From NCBI RefSeq assembly GCF_001425625.1, contig NZ_LMCP01000011.1:1-64000 (forward strand): DNA of 64,000 nucleotides. The letters are read 5' to 3'. This DNA comes from Mesorhizobium sp. Root102 (GTDB taxonomy: Bacteria > Pseudomonadota > Alphaproteobacteria > Rhizobiales > Rhizobiaceae). Shown in pieces: positions 18,209-27,571 of this stretch (its first letter is position 1; the number at the start of each line of letters is the position of its first letter). A model generated the notes under the pieces. That model was not told where the DNA came from. It was given only the letters and a program-made list of their open reading frames with translations, and ran no database searches. Made by a program: the position numbers and the translations under genes.

Positions 18209-19591
18209 TTAACGCTTTAGAAGTGTCACTTGCTCAAGAACTTCGTCCAAAGATTTGCCAAAGGCGTCGACGATCATGTCGATCTCTTCAGATTTAATGA
18301 TCATCGGCGGAGCAAACAGAACGGCATCATAGGTCGGCCGGGTGATCACCCCATTGGCCTGCATCCGATCAGCCATCATGGCGCCAAGCTCTCCAACAGT
18401 TCCGAGTGCGGTTTTCTTTTCCTTGTCGAGGACGAGTTCAACACCGGCCAAAAGACCAACGCCACGAACCTCTCCGACAAGCGGGTGGTTCAGGAACTTC
18501 CGAAAACCCGCGCGCAGACGTTCACCCATGACCGCTGCGTTGTCAGCGAGCTTTTCTTCCTCGATGATACGAATGGTCTCCAATGCCAATGCGCAGGCTA
18601 CCGGATGGCCACAAGTCGTGAACCCGTGCCACATGCCGCCATACTTTTCGCTCGCGTCATAGATCGGACCCATAACCTTCTCGTTGAAGAGGAAAGCCGC
18701 GAAAGGAATGTAGGATGAGGTTAGCTGTTTGGAATAGACGAGAACGTCAGGTTCAAGGTTGAAAGTCTGGGTGCCGAACATCTTGCCGGTGCGACCGAAA
18801 CCGCAAATGACCTCGTCGGCCACGAACAGAATGTCATATTTCTTTAGGACAGACTGGATTTTTTCCCAATAGGTCGCCGGTGGTACAATGACCCCGCCGC
18901 CGCCGTTGACGGGTTCAGCGATGAAGCAGCAGATCGTTTCCGGCCCTTCGGCAATGATCGCATCTTCCATCTCGACAGCAAGACGTGTCGCGAAGTCTTC
19001 TTCTGTTTCGCCTGGCAAACCTTCACTGTAGAAATGGGGGCAACTTAAGCGCACTACGGGCATAAGCAAGTCATGGCCAATATGGTTGCCATCGAGCCCC
19101 GTCAGATTGTTGGTCGCGATGGTTGCGCCGTGGTAAGCGCGCTTGCGCGAAAGAATTTTCTTGCGCTTCGGCTGTTCCATCGCGTTCGAGCGATGCCATA
19201 GCAGCTTGATCACGGTGTCAATCGCTTCCGAGCCAGATGCGTTGAAAAACGCCTTGCTCATGGGGACCGGTGCCATTTCGACCAACTTCTCCGCAAGGTC
19301 GATGGTCGGCGGCGTCGAGCGGTGCCAAAATGTATGGTAGAATGGAAGAGTATCGAACTGTCGCATTGCTGCGTCAGCTAGCCGTTTCTCGCTGAAGCCA
19401 AGTCCCGCCGACCACATGCCGGACATGCCTTCGAGAAAGCGGTTGCCGTCGTTGTCGTAAACAAAGACGCCTTCGCCGCGCACGATAATCGTCGGGCCGA
19501 CTTCTTTGTGTTTGACGTGGTTAGTATGGCAATGCAGGACATAATTGATGTCGCGCGCTTCCATGGAATTTACCGTTGTCATCAGGTTCAT
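18209..19591 (-). CDS. Class III PLP-dependent aminotransferase
   Basis: The 460-residue enzyme belongs to the omega-amino-acid:pyruvate aminotransferase group of fold type I PLP enzymes. FVADEVICGFGRTG gives the pyridine-nitrogen Asp (Asp259), and LVYSKQLTSSY carries the Schiff-base Lys288. FNASGSEAIDTVIK near residue 116 binds the phosphate, and the segment RAYHGATIA lies beside it. The family moves a terminal amino group of GABA, beta-alanine, putrescine or similar amines to pyruvate or glyoxylate. GGAGGAAG precedes ATG at 19591. Palindrome 3 lies about 110 bases upstream, so expression should follow the P450 genes. In context it would deaminate an amine formed after ring opening to a semialdehyde. 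Confidence 0.92.
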   Translation of the reverse strand: MNLMTTVNSMEARDINYVLHCHTNHVKHKEVGPTIIVRGEGVFVYDNDGNRFLEGMSGMWSAGLGFSEKRLADAAMRQFDTLPFYHTFWHRSTPPTIDLAEKLVEMAPVPMSKAFFNASGSEAIDTVIKLLWHRSNAMEQPKRKKILSRKRAYHGATIATNNLTGLDGNHIGHDLLMPVVRLSCPHFYSEGLPGETEEDFATRLAVEMEDAIIAEGPETICCFIAEPVNGGGGVIVPPATYWEKIQSVLKKYDILFVADEVICGFGRTGKMFGTQTFNLEPDVLVYSKQLTSSYIPFAAFLFNEKVMGPIYDASEKYGGMWHGFTTCGHPVACALALETIRIIEEEKLADNAAVMGERLRAGFRKFLNHPLVGEVRGVGLLAGVELVLDKEKKTALGTVGELGAMMADRMQANGVITRPTYDAVLFAPPMIIKSEEIDMIVDAFGKSLDEVLEQVTLLKR

Positions 19592-19696
19592 GTCTTCCTC
19601 CTCTCATTTGCGGAATTTCCGTTAGGTAGTTCAGTTCTGGACGCTGCGCGGATTATGTGCGGTGTCCTCAGCCGGGTTCCTTGAGTATTAAGCACA

Positions 19697-19714
19697 AACT
19701 AACGATAGTTAGCA
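19697..19714. promoter_or_regulatory. Putative operator 3, upstream of aminotransferase
   Basis: AACTAACGATAGTTAGCA contains CTAACGATAGTTAG (19699-19712), the third member of the CTAACnnnnGTTAG set. Read on the minus strand, a weak promoter TTGCTA-17-CTTAAT overlaps it. It would control the aminotransferase. Confidence 0.7.
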
Positions 19715-20008
19715 ACGACGCAATTCACATGCCTATCTCGGCGCAGCCTATCAACACAGCCTCATCGCCATGCCGCTGCCCGATGCCCGGTCGTACGTCT
19801 AAGTGAGCAGCACGCTCTTCCTGCAAACTTTTTTGGTACCGAATTCGACCCCCTGGAATGGGCAGATTGGCTCACCTCCGGAAGCTTTAGAGCCTATCGG
19901 CAACATACCGCCAGCAGACGCAAGGAGCAGTAATTCGCCTTGCTGTACATGTCCCAGGAGCCACCGATTGTTCCCGCGGGCGTCGGCGCGTTGCCGCAGG
20001 AAGTTTGT

Positions 20009-20050
20009 CCCCTTCGGCGTAATTCTTGGCAAGAACCCATCTGCCAATGG
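20009..20050. repeat. Degenerate repeat copy C in a gene-free stretch
   Basis: CCTTCGGCGTAATTCTTGGC here is a diverged copy of the block at 9457 and 11929. A second block at 20146-20169 matches 9709-9732. The whole of 19715-20184 has no intact gene. It appears to be the left part of an old duplicate of the reductase locus, with the gene itself mostly deleted. Confidence 0.45.
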
Positions 20051-20184
20051 CGCCAATTAATCCTATTGTCGTGGATCATGGAGCGTGCTTGCAAAAGCGC
20101 TGAGCAGGAGGGGGCCAAGCAAAACAAACGTGCGCCGTCTCGGTGTCTGCCGGATCAATGTGCAGGGCGTTAGTGAATCCAACG

Positions 20185-20310
20185 TTGGCGACTGCGGGCC
20201 CAGATCGGTGCCGCAGAAAAATTACGGACTTACCGCAAATGCTGTCCGTCGCGGCCCCTGAAAAATTCGCTCAACAAACCAAACCTGGCAACATAATCCG
20301 GATGATCTGA
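20185..20310 (+). pseudogene. 3' remnant of a second reductase gene
   Basis: The last 41 codons of a gene homologous to the reductase at 9845 are preserved in frame to the stop. The remnant reads LATAGPDRCRRKITDLPQML then SVAAPEKFAQQTKPGNIIRM, compared with LATANPDRCRRKITDIPRML and SIAAPGRFAQQTTPDNIIRM in the intact gene. Many differences are synonymous, so the two copies diverged as functional genes before one was deleted. The remnant ends 34 bases before the flavodoxin start, and the intact gene is followed by the same AAAAGGGAACTGA leader. The ancestral order was therefore reductase then flavodoxin. Confidence 0.85.
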
Positions 20311-20343
20311 GCAATCTGACCGAATAAAAAAGGGAACTGATGA

Positions 20344-20799
20344 ATGATCAAGGTGCTTTTTGGGACAGAAAGCGGCAACTCTGAAATGGCTGCGGACGAT
20401 ATTGCGCAGTATATTCGCGACAATGGCGAAAGCGCCCAGGTCATCCCGATGGAGGACTGCGACGTGTCGGACTTGGCCGCGACAGGGTTCGCAATCGTGA
20501 TCACCTCGACCTACGGTGAAGGTGAGTTGCCCGAAACAACCAAGCCCTTTCATGACGCCTTGGCAGAGATCCGCCCCGATTTGTCTGCTCTCAAATTCGC
20601 TGCATTTGGTCTGGGTGATAGCACCTACGAGACCTATGGCAACGGGATTGATGTCGTATCTGGTTTGCTGCGCAATCTTGGAGCCCAGCAGATCGGAGAT
20701 ACCGGCCGTCACGATGCAGCCAAGGGGCTGGCATTGTCGCAAGTTGCCGTCGATTGGGTCAGTAAATACCTGCCAGAGCTTGGTCGCCGGGCCGCTTAA
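20344..20799 (+). CDS. Flavodoxin, cindoxin-like P450 redox partner
   Basis: The 151-residue protein has a single FMN-binding flavodoxin domain. The phosphate loop is FGTESGNSEMAA at residues 6-17. The two FMN-stacking loops are TSTYGEGELPET and FGLGDSTYETYGN. This short-chain type resembles the FMN domains of CPR or sulfite reductase and the cindoxin that feeds P450cin. It would carry electrons from the NADPH reductase (9845) to the P450s, and possibly to the MOSC protein. AAGGGAAC lies upstream of ATG at 20344. No ferredoxin gene is visible in the region, which supports the flavodoxin as the carrier. Confidence 0.9.
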   Translation: MIKVLFGTESGNSEMAADDIAQYIRDNGESAQVIPMEDCDVSDLAATGFAIVITSTYGEGELPETTKPFHDALAEIRPDLSALKFAAFGLGDSTYETYGNGIDVVSGLLRNLGAQQIGDTGRHDAAKGLALSQVAVDWVSKYLPELGRRAA

Positions 20800-20845
20800 G
20801 CCCAACATTTGTCGATACGGTTCCGGCAAAAGTTGGAGTACTGGA

Positions 20846-21652
20846 ATGCCAACGGTGGAAAGCAGCGAGATCCTACCTCCCAGCCAGGACGATTGGGTCC
20901 AGGCAAAGAAAAAGGTAACGATCCAAAGTGGCATTGAACTTGCCTATGTCGAATGGGGAGACTTGAGTGCCCCTCCGCCTTACCTGAAGTCACGGCGCTT
21001 CATTACGATCGACCTTCGCGGTCACGGAGACAGCGAGAAGGTCAAGAGGGATATCAATCTTTTGAGCTTCGCCGCGGATCTAGGTGAGTTCATGGATAAG
21101 CTTGGTATCGAAAAAGCGGATCTCGTCGGCCACTCGATGGGGTCGATGACCGCGGTAATCTTTGCTGCCTTGTACGGTCACAAAGTCAACAAAGTCGTTT
21201 TGCTAGCCACAGCGCTGCAGCCTGGATCGGCCGTGGCCGATTGGCTTGTCGAAACAATCGAGAAACAAACCTATCCGCTCGATGTAAATGACAAATTCCT
21301 TGAGGAATGGACCTGGAATCCACATCCGATCAATCCGATCATCATGAGGTACCTCAAGCAGGAAGCCTCAGAGGTTCCCTACGAGACTTGGCTCGGATGC
21401 CTTGTCGCTTTCCGGGTCACGAACTGGTCGATGGTGGCGCAAAATATCAAGGCGCCGGTCTTCGTTATGTGGGGAGACAAGGACCAATTTTTCAATGCGG
21501 AAGATCAGGAAGACGTAAAGAAAGTCCTTCCAGAAGCGAAGTACAAAACCTACGTCGACTATGGTCATTCCGTAATCTGGGAAAGTCCCGAGATGGCGGC
21601 AAAGGATATCATGGAGTTTCTCAGCGGCAGCGCATGGGAGCCTCTTCATTAG
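20846..21652 (+). CDS. Alpha/beta hydrolase lacking the oxyanion loop
   Basis: This 268-residue relative of the exported hydrolase has no signal peptide, so it is cytoplasmic. Nucleophile (GHSMGS), acid (WGDKDQFF) and His (YGHSVIWE) motifs are present. However, between VEWGDLSAPP and PYLKSRRFITIDLRGHG about 20 residues are missing. In the paralogue this segment holds LLLHGYTDNSRAW, which forms the oxyanion hole and part of the first core strand. The deletion is in frame, so the protein is still made but may be inactive or altered. ATG at 20846 follows GGAG. The MOSC gene begins 70 bases downstream, repeating the hydrolase-MOSC pairing of the decayed copies at 15785-17152. Confidence 0.75.
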   Translation: MPTVESSEILPPSQDDWVQAKKKVTIQSGIELAYVEWGDLSAPPPYLKSRRFITIDLRGHGDSEKVKRDINLLSFAADLGEFMDKLGIEKADLVGHSMGSMTAVIFAALYGHKVNKVVLLATALQPGSAVADWLVETIEKQTYPLDVNDKFLEEWTWNPHPINPIIMRYLKQEASEVPYETWLGCLVAFRVTNWSMVAQNIKAPVFVMWGDKDQFFNAEDQEDVKKVLPEAKYKTYVDYGHSVIWESPEMAAKDIMEFLSGSAWEPLH

Positions 21653-21724
21653 CGATCTGGTCGCACCGAAGCGTTGCGGCGTCAGGCGAAAGCCAATTTT
21701 GGTTGCTATGACAGGTTCCGATTC

Positions 21725-22510
21725 ATGAAGGTCAAACATATTGGAATGGCTCACGTGAAGGCCACACGATTGCTCGAACTCGAACGGGCATCCGTGACGG
21801 CCCGAGGCATCGCGGGCGATCGTCAGTTCGTTTTGCTCGATGAGTCCGGAAGCCCGCTACCCCCTGGTCATCACCGGCATTACCTGCCGCTCAAGTTCGA
21901 CTTCGACGAAGAGAAGAACGCTCTGATGTTGACATATCCGGACGGAAGTTGGGTGGCCGAGGACTGTTTGTTGAGCGAGGAAACGTTCGATCTCGACTTC
22001 CTCGGAATGCGCAACATCGCAGTCCGCAAGGTCGAGGGGGAGTGGAACAATCGCTTGGGAAAGTTTTCCGGCAAGGCGGTGACGATTGTGAGAGTCGTTA
22101 GGGATGGAGACGGGATCGATGTGCTGCCGATCACCCTTGTTACGACGGGCTCCTTGGATGACCTCAGCAAGCGGATGGGCTCTCTCGTTGACTACCGTCG
22201 CTTTAGGGCGAATTTAGTGATCGAGCATGAGGAGCCTTTTGCCGAGGACGGCTGGGACGGCAAAACGATGCGGATCGGTTCCGCTGTTCTGCGAATTCGC
22301 AGCTCGGTTCCGCGCTGTGTCGTAACGCAACTCGATCCGGACACAGGGGTCAACAACGCCCGTACGATCCCCGCTTTGATGGGATTCCGACAAAGTGTGA
22401 ATCTACCGGACGGGCTGATGGTTGACTACGCCACACCGGGATTTGCTTCCTATGCGGAAGTTCGCTGCTCCGGAGAGGTCGCGGTGGGTGACGCAGTTTC
22501 ATTCGTGTAG
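21725..22510 (+). CDS. MOSC-domain molybdenum-cofactor protein
   Basis: The 261-residue protein consists of a MOSC N-terminal beta barrel (residues 1-110, with KVKHIGMAHVKATRL and GIAGDRQFVLLDE) and a MOSC domain. The metal-site segment is VPRCVVTQLDPDTG, where the Cys is the expected molybdenum ligand, preceded by RRFRANLVIE. Proteins with this layout (YcbX, mARC) reduce N-hydroxylated compounds with electrons from a flavin or heme partner. The flavodoxin and reductase in this locus could supply these. A truncated duplicate lies at 15785. No strong ribosome site precedes ATG at 21725, so expression may be coupled to the hydrolase. The in vivo substrate is unknown. Confidence 0.85.
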   Translation: MKVKHIGMAHVKATRLLELERASVTARGIAGDRQFVLLDESGSPLPPGHHRHYLPLKFDFDEEKNALMLTYPDGSWVAEDCLLSEETFDLDFLGMRNIAVRKVEGEWNNRLGKFSGKAVTIVRVVRDGDGIDVLPITLVTTGSLDDLSKRMGSLVDYRRFRANLVIEHEEPFAEDGWDGKTMRIGSAVLRIRSSVPRCVVTQLDPDTGVNNARTIPALMGFRQSVNLPDGLMVDYATPGFASYAEVRCSGEVAVGDAVSFV

Positions 22511-22567
22511 CCGTGGACAAACCTAGGCTCATTCTTGGGATCCGACCTGCGCAAAAGGTATCTTAGC

Positions 22568-23335
22568 ATGGACTATGAGAACAAAGTTGTAGCTATCACC
22601 GGCGCCGGATCCGGGATGGGCCGTGCGATGGTGCAAGAATTCGCGGGCCGCGGCGCTTTTGTTGCGGCGATCGGCCGTACACAGTCGAAAATCGACGAAA
22701 GCGTTCGGCTCCTAAGTAACCCGGAAAGAGCCAAGACCTTCCGTGCAGACGTCTCAGTTGAAAGCAGCGTTGCCAAAACGATCGAGCAGATCGTTGGGCA
22801 CTGGGGTCGCATTGATGTTCTTGTCAACAACGCCGGCGTCCTCGATACCTATGAGCCGGCCCATACGGTCAGTCTTGAGGACTGGGAAAGGGTCCTTTCA
22901 ATCAATTTGACTGGCCCGTTTCTGATGTCGAAGTACGTCATTCCCCACATGCTGCGGCAGGAGAAGGGTTCGATCGTCAACATCGCTTCGCTCTCTTCAT
23001 TCAGTGCCGCCGGTGGAGGATCGGCCTATACGGCTTCCAAACATGGGCTCCTGGGTCTGACCAGGCAGTTGTGCTTCGAGTACGGGGCCAAGGGCATCCG
23101 TGTGAATGCCATCTGCCCCGGAGCCACGGCAACGCCGATGGCACTGCATGGCGGAACCGACGCTCTTCCGGATATGAACGAAGGCATCATGAAAACCCCG
23201 GCTCAACGTTGGTGCCGTCCGGAGGAGATCGCTCGCTTGACGGCCTTTCTTTCAGGCGACGAGGGCGATTTTGTACACGGCAGTTCGTTCGTCATTGATG
23301 GCGGTTGGCTGACCGCCGCTCGAGATGCGTTTTAG
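22568..23335 (+). CDS. Short-chain dehydrogenase/reductase (SDR-1)
   Basis: This classical SDR has 255 residues. The cofactor motif is TGAGSGMG near residue 11, NNAG follows near 86, and the catalytic Ser-Tyr-Lys set is seen in NIASLSSFSA and AYTASKHG. The C-terminus DGGWLTA is normal. Acidic or basic preference for NAD or NADP cannot be decided with certainty (IGRTQSK suggests NADP). It is followed at 75 bases by frmA, so it probably belongs to a MOSC-SDR-frmA-gfa-SDR operon. It likely oxidises an alcohol in the pathway. Confidence 0.9.
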   Translation: MDYENKVVAITGAGSGMGRAMVQEFAGRGAFVAAIGRTQSKIDESVRLLSNPERAKTFRADVSVESSVAKTIEQIVGHWGRIDVLVNNAGVLDTYEPAHTVSLEDWERVLSINLTGPFLMSKYVIPHMLRQEKGSIVNIASLSSFSAAGGGSAYTASKHGLLGLTRQLCFEYGAKGIRVNAICPGATATPMALHGGTDALPDMNEGIMKTPAQRWCRPEEIARLTAFLSGDEGDFVHGSSFVIDGGWLTAARDAF

Positions 23336-23409
23336 CGTCCGTTCGAGCCTGCAATGTGAAGGCGACCGCGCCTTCCAAGTTGAAAACGAACAACTACCTA
23401 GGGGAAAAC

Positions 23410-24537
<1,128 letters not shown>

Positions 24538-24601
24538 CGAAGAAAGCTATCCACCGCGGATACACATGGACGTTGTACAGGTTCAACAAGGGAGGAATTT
24601 C

Positions 24602-25171
24602 ATGAACGAGAAACTGCATCACAGCATCGACAATGGCCTGCCCAGGGAAAGCGCAAGCTTCGCCGGCGGCACACTGGTCTGCGCCTGCACCAGCAAGCCT
24701 GTGAAGGTGAAGGTGAAGGGCAAGATCGCCCACAACCATGCCTGCGGCTGCACCAAGTGCTGGAAGCCTGATGGCGCGATCTTCTCGGTCGTTGCCGTCG
24801 CCGGTACCGGCGACGTCACCGTCGTCGAGAACGGCGACAAGCTGAAAGTGGTCGATCCGGCAGCGCTGATCCAGCGCCACGTCTGCACCGGTTGCGGCGT
24901 CCACATGCACGGCCCGGTCGAGCGCGACCATCCGTTCAAGGGCCTGTCCTTCATCCATCCCGAGCGCTTCGTCGAGGACGGCTGGTCGCCGCCGGGCTTC
25001 ACCGCCTTCGTCTCGTCGATCATCGAATCCGGTGTCGATCCGAAGCGCATGGACGGCATCCGCGCGCAGCTGAAGTCAATTGGCCTGGAACCCTATGACT
25101 GCCTCAACCCGGCCCTGATGGACTACATCGCCACCTGGACCGCGAAGAAGAATGGCGTAGGTCCGTCGTAA
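24602..25171 (+). CDS. gfa: S-(hydroxymethyl)glutathione synthase (Gfa)
   Basis: The 189-residue zinc protein promotes the addition of glutathione to formaldehyde. Cys-rich motifs [18 protein letters not shown] and [10 protein letters not shown] give the two zinc sites of the Gfa family. GGGAGGAAT directly precedes ATG at 24602. It is 64 bases downstream of frmA, with which it forms the standard formaldehyde detoxification pair. An S-formylglutathione hydrolase gene (frmB) is not present in this window. Confidence 0.96.
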   Translation: MNEKLHHSIDNGLPRESASFAGGTLVCACTSKPVKVKVKGKIAHNHACGCTKCWKPDGAIFSVVAVAGTGDVTVVENGDKLKVVDPAALIQRHVCTGCGVHMHGPVERDHPFKGLSFIHPERFVEDGWSPPGFTAFVSSIIESGVDPKRMDGIRAQLKSIGLEPYDCLNPALMDYIATWTAKKNGVGPS

Positions 25172-25216
25172 TCCGAGGAAGATCGGGATGCAGCAGCGAT
25201 TGGAAGGAACAGCAAC

Positions 25217-25945
25217 GTGACTGGAAGAGTAAAAGGTAAGAATATCATCGTCATCGGCGGGACGAGCGGGATGGGGCTTGCCCAGGTGAGGCGGTTCACT
25301 TCGGAAGGGGCTCGAGTCTTGATCGCCAATAGAAGTGGTGTTCAGGGCGCGACGCTCGTCAAGGAGATCGGCGACGCGGCTGCGTTCGTCGAACTCGATG
25401 TGCGGTGCGAAGAGGGTTGGGCTAATGTCGTCAGTCAAGCCGAGAGGCATTTTGACGGACCCATCCACGCATTGGTCAACAATGCAGGCATCTTGGTTGA
25501 GGAAGGGATCGAGCAGACGAGTCTGGAGACCTATCGCTTTTTGGTCGATGTCATGCAGGTCGGTGCTTTTCTCGGGATGAAAGCTGTCATCCCCTCGATG
25601 AAAAGCGCGGGTGGAGGGTCGATCATAACTGTCTCTTCGACGGCTGGCATCGTGGGTTACCCCGGGTTCTTTGCTTACACTGCCACAAAATGGGCGGTTC
25701 GTGGGATGACTAAGGCTGCCGCACTGGATCTGGCACCCTCGAATATTCGCGTCAACAGCATTCATCCGGGGGACACGGAAACCCCCATGATCGAAGGCAG
25801 AGGCTACAATGCTGACCACGTCCCATTGAAGCGGTTCGCCCGCCCCGAGGAGATTGCCTCACTCGCTCTGTTCCTTGTCTCAGATGAGTCGGCTTACATT
25901 ACCGGCGCAGAACATGTGATCGACGGCGGCTTCACCGCTCAATAG
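25217..25945 (+). CDS. Short-chain dehydrogenase/reductase (SDR-2)
   Basis: This classical SDR has 242 residues with a GTG start (GGAAGG upstream). GGTSGMGLAQ is the cofactor loop, NNAGI follows, and the catalytic residues are in TVSSTAGIVG and AYTATKWA. The C-terminus DGGFTAQ is normal. Its sequence style resembles 3-alpha/20-beta-hydroxysteroid and cyclic-alcohol dehydrogenases, but this does not define the substrate. It is 45 bases after gfa and ends the operon. The next 580 bases have no gene. Confidence 0.9.
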   Translation: MTGRVKGKNIIVIGGTSGMGLAQVRRFTSEGARVLIANRSGVQGATLVKEIGDAAAFVELDVRCEEGWANVVSQAERHFDGPIHALVNNAGILVEEGIEQTSLETYRFLVDVMQVGAFLGMKAVIPSMKSAGGGSIITVSSTAGIVGYPGFFAYTATKWAVRGMTKAAALDLAPSNIRVNSIHPGDTETPMIEGRGYNADHVPLKRFARPEEIASLALFLVSDESAYITGAEHVIDGGFTAQ

Positions 25946-26454
25946 CCCGTTTTTCAGGTGCGGCTAGCGCCAGCGTCGTCGCACTTTCCTCTCTTCCCGA
26001 GTTTGCGGAGTCGTCTTTTCGCCCGAGTGGGCACACTGCGCGGATCTCAACTCTGCCAATGATCCGCGCAGCATGTGTCACCATTTATGCCGATTCATAT
26101 GGCTTCCCTCGATAGGCTTGCCCCAGTGGGACAGTCCTCGGGCTGATCTTGTCCAGCAGATTCAAACAGCAACTATAGAACATATCTGCGTTGGTCATTT
26201 TGTGGCTACGGGGAACTGGCTGCGGCAGAAGGGCAGTATCGGACACTGACTACTGCGAACCGGCCAATCGGTGGCTGCGATTGCTCAAAAGTAGCAAGGC
26301 CACACTTAGTCGACACGTCTGGCATTCGTATGGGCTTGTCCTCGTATAGAGCGCTTCCAATGATGTTGCCTGGGGCTTCAAGCTCCATTTTGGCAGGTTT
26401 GGCGTAGCAGTTGTCAACCGGCGCCGAGCCAACCCCGATCTGACTGGATAAGCT
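25946..26454. other. Intergenic stretch, no gene seen
   Basis: Both strands lack a convincing coding frame. The stretch is less GC-rich than the genes around it. It separates the formaldehyde/SDR operon from the BKACE operon and should hold the promoter of the latter near its right end. Confidence 0.4.
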
Positions 26455-26479
26455 CAGTCCAACAAAAGGACTTGGACTG
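26455..26479. promoter_or_regulatory. Inverted repeat upstream of the BKACE operon
   Basis: CAGTCCAA at 26455-26462 and TTGGACTG at 26472-26479 are exact inverted copies nine bases apart, 46 bases before the BKACE start. CTGATCGG occurs at the right arm and again just before the ribosome site. The dyad could be an operator or an mRNA hairpin. It differs from the CTAACnnnnGTTAG set, so a different regulator, perhaps the AraC-type protein at 36942, may act here. Confidence 0.55.
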
Positions 26480-26525
26480 ATCGGTCAAAGTCTGCCTGAC
26501 ACGTCAAACTGATCGGAGGAAATCC

Positions 26526-27560
26526 ATGAGCAGCAACACGATCAATTGGGAACGCGTCCGCAACAAAGTCGCCAAGGAGGGCATACGGACCTATTGGAGA
26601 CCGTATGCGGCACCGACCATTATGTCGGCCGGCGATAGTCTGATCTCAGGCGCACCACAAATGCCGCGGTGGGATGCGCCCCCGAAAGCTGCCGTTTCTG
26701 TTGCGATCAACGGCGCGTTTTTCACCAAGGCCGAGAACCCAAACCAAGCGCAGACGCCCGAGGAGATCATTCGGTCCGCGAAGGACTGCATCGCTGAAGG
26801 CGCCCAGATCATACACATTCACGTTCGCGATGACGGTGGCCACAACGTCCTTGATGTCGACCGTTTCGCCGATGTCCTTGGGCGTCTGAAGTCCGATCAC
26901 CCGGGCATCGCGCTCGACGCTTGCCTTGTGGCCGTCAACGACACTGAATGCAAGGCCATGCAGGAGGTCATCGACCGAATGCTCGTGAACGCTGTTCCCG
27001 TGAACACCACGGCGTTGATCCTCGGCGATAACCTCTTCGTAAAGCCGCCGCACGCCATTATCGAAAAGACGCGCATGGTCCTCGAGGCCGGGCTGGTCCC
27101 ACAGCTCGCCGTCTACACCGACGGCGACGTCGATAACGCGCGCCGGCTCCTCATCGACAGCGGTCTGGTGAAGGGCCCTTTGACCTGGTTGCTGCTTGCC
27201 GGTCTTCCGGGTTGCACGCCAATGTACTCGCCGCAGAGCATGATCGACGGTCTGGTTCGCCAGGTTGGGCTCATCCGGCAAGTTGATCCGGGGGCAAACA
27301 TCATCGTCTGCGCCGGCGGCCGGGCAAGCCTTCACCTCGCAAACCTCGCATTGCTGATGGGTCTCCACGTTCGCGTCGGTATGGAAGACACCGTGTGGAA
27401 GTGGCCGCATCGTGACGACCTGATCGAGCGCAACGTCGATGCGTTCCGCATCACACGAACGATGGTCGAAAGCCTTGGTCGCGAACTTATGACTGCCGAG
27501 GAGTTCCGTCAGATGTGCGGAATTTCTGCAAGAGCCAGCACCTCCGCTGCAGCCGAGTGA
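26526..27560 (+). CDS. Beta-keto acid cleavage enzyme (BKACE, DUF849), copy 1
   Basis: The 344-residue protein belongs to the DUF849 family. These zinc TIM-barrel enzymes convert a beta-keto acid plus acetyl-CoA into acetoacetate and a new CoA ester. The metal-binding HIHVRDDGG (His-x-His) and VRVGMEDTVWKWPH (with the conserved Glu) are visible, as is AVAIN-like strand VSVAINGAFFT at the barrel start. An N-terminal extension of about 55 residues precedes the barrel. GGAGG precedes ATG at 26526. An acyl-CoA ligase and an SDR follow in the same direction. Substrate specificity within this family is broad, so the keto acid is unknown. A second family member lies at 47629. Confidence 0.9.
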   Translation: MSSNTINWERVRNKVAKEGIRTYWRPYAAPTIMSAGDSLISGAPQMPRWDAPPKAAVSVAINGAFFTKAENPNQAQTPEEIIRSAKDCIAEGAQIIHIHVRDDGGHNVLDVDRFADVLGRLKSDHPGIALDACLVAVNDTECKAMQEVIDRMLVNAVPVNTTALILGDNLFVKPPHAIIEKTRMVLEAGLVPQLAVYTDGDVDNARRLLIDSGLVKGPLTWLLLAGLPGCTPMYSPQSMIDGLVRQVGLIRQVDPGANIIVCAGGRASLHLANLALLMGLHVRVGMEDTVWKWPHRDDLIERNVDAFRITRTMVESLGRELMTAEEFRQMCGISARASTSAAAE

Positions 27561-27571
27561 GGCGAAGTGCC

